Assembly: GCA_020692325.1 (NCBI GenBank)
Contig: JAIMKR010000009.1
Span: forward strand, 25,472 to 89,471
Direction of reading: 5' to 3'
DNA length: 64,000 bases
DNA from: Desulfocurvus sp.
GTDB taxonomy: Bacteria; Desulfobacterota; Desulfovibrionia; Desulfovibrionales; Desulfovibrionaceae
Shown here: positions 63,477 to 64,000 of the stretch, in pieces
How the letters are laid out: each line of letters begins with the position of its first letter
Numbering within the stretch: the first letter of the stretch is position 1
The notes under the pieces: model-generated
Seen by the model: the letters and a program-made list of their open reading frames with translations, nothing else
What the model was told of the DNA's origin: nothing
The model's database searches: none
Position numbers and translations under genes: made by a program

Positions 63477-64000
63477 CTATTGGGCGGGCATGAGCCACAG
63501 CAGGGGATTAATGGGTTTCTGATGAAAACGCAATTCGAAATACAACCCGCTTCCGTGAGCCTCGGGGTAGTAGCCGACATGACCGATGCTCTCGTCCTTT
63601 TCGACCTCCTGCCCGGTCTGGACGGTGGCGTCGGCCAAGTAGGCGTAGAGCGAGTAGTAGTCGTTGCCGTGGTAGATGATGACCACCCGGCCCAGGCCGC
63701 GCAGAATGTCGTTGTGGACCACCTTGCCCCAGAACACGCTGCGCACGGTGCCACCCTCCAGAGCGGCCAGGCCGATGCCCCGGCGCGGCGTTTTGGCGCT
63801 GGGCGCGTAGCCCGTCACGACGCGTCCGGCCACGGGCCAGGGCAGGCTGGCCTTGAACGCATCGAACTTGCGGCTGCGCTGGCTCACCAGCTGGTAGTTC
63901 AGCTGCCGGATGGTCGTGAGGATGGATTGCAGCTCCCCCTCGAGGTCGCGGCGCTGATCGCTCACCTGATTCATGCGGGCGTTGACGGCGAGCCGGTCGC
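63477..64000 (-). CDS. EnvC-like murein hydrolase activator (M23-type), N-terminus off the right edge
   Basis: About 173 C-terminal residues are visible. A coiled coil ('DRLAVNARMNQVSDQRRDLEGELQSIL') leads to a LytM/M23 domain ('LPWPVAGRVVTGYA', 'VVIIYHGNDYYSLYAYLAD', 'GSGLYFELRFHQKPINPLLWL'). Two of the usual zinc ligands are replaced (the first His-xxx-Asp by 'RRGIGLA', the HxH by YAY), as in E. coli EnvC, which activates amidases instead of cutting peptidoglycan itself. Located just upstream of ctpA on the same strand; the gene continues beyond base 64000. Confidence 0.88.
   Translation of the reverse strand, partial: DRLAVNARMNQVSDQRRDLEGELQSILTTIRQLNYQLVSQRSRKFDAFKASLPWPVAGRVVTGYAPSAKTPRRGIGLAALEGGTVRSVFWGKVVHNDILRGLGRVVIIYHGNDYYSLYAYLADATVQTGQEVEKDESIGHVGYYPEAHGSGLYFELRFHQKPINPLLWLMPAQ

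Overview
This 64 kb window is a GC-rich, densely coding bacterial chromosome segment of vegetative genes. Several features point to a sulfate-reducer-type deltaproteobacterium, most likely a member of the Desulfovibrionaceae: an ArsR-methyltransferase regulator beside ahcY, the run pyrG-kdsA-kdsC-lptC-lptA-lptB-rpoN-hpf-ptsN-rapZ-mannose-type PTS-ppaC, a PxxKW cysteine-rich protein, an anaerobe-style phenylacetate-CoA ligase with an ACT-domain partner, and the M23-CtpA-divergent polysaccharide deacetylase trio. This assignment is inferred from gene content and order; no database search was possible. I see no insertion sequence, prophage, CRISPR array, tRNA or rRNA.

Layout. 1-7.4 kb: a partial CYTH protein, an unknown protein, then uvrB, a TrkA-type K+ channel, an unusually long ligA, and dapB. 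7.4-14 kb: a repeat-rich gap, then a leftward phenylacetate-CoA ligase/ACT/HPt group, a rightward SLC13-like permease, rsfS, gpmI and a zinc-ribbon protein. 14-18 kb: a gap rich in inverted repeats, a nucleotidyltransferase-like protein, a FAD dehydrogenase and an RNA-methyltransferase-like gene. 18-23 kb: a chemoreceptor ending in a 33-bp hairpin, then sahR-ahcY and a small Cys-rich protein. 23-36.7 kb: tadA-purQ leftward; pyrG, Kdo synthesis, Lpt transport, rpoN, hpf, PTS-type proteins and ppaC rightward. 36.8-49.1 kb: a long leftward set with dapA, a probable selenoprotein, IHF-like, flhG, GGDEF, prfB, lnt, corC-like, mnmG, M20 peptidase, PxxKW, mtnP and apt. 49.2-58.4 kb: rsmA, HU, a small membrane protein, the macromolecular-synthesis cluster rpsU-yqeY-mutS2-dnaG-rpoD, and cbiB. 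58.4-64 kb leftward: proC, ndk, fliM, polysaccharide deacetylase, ctpA and a truncated EnvC-like gene.

Main points for a second look: (1) an exported UshA-like protein read through an in-frame TGA (Cys-Pro-Ser-Sec) with a SECIS-like hairpin directly downstream, so it is probably a selenoprotein that ordinary gene calling would truncate; (2) a mannose-type PTS IIC gene whose two halves are in different frames, joined at a run of nine T; (3) a modular intergenic repeat of about 165-185 bp in three copies plus a fragment, whose long-hairpin arms differ between copies yet stay complementary; (4) a near-perfect 33-bp hairpin abutting the chemoreceptor stop codon; (5) a ~190-residue insertion in the LigA adenylation domain; (6) an LptA carrying an N-terminal SH3-like domain. 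prfB shows the classic RF2 autoregulatory frameshift.

Functional threads: outer-membrane LPS assembly (kdsA/kdsC/lptABC) is physically linked to sigma-54 and the PTS-Ntr genes; SAM recycling is represented by sahR, ahcY, mtnP and apt; flagellar motility by fliM, flhG, a degenerate GGDEF protein and a chemoreceptor; cell-wall remodelling by ctpA, the EnvC-like gene and the deacetylase.
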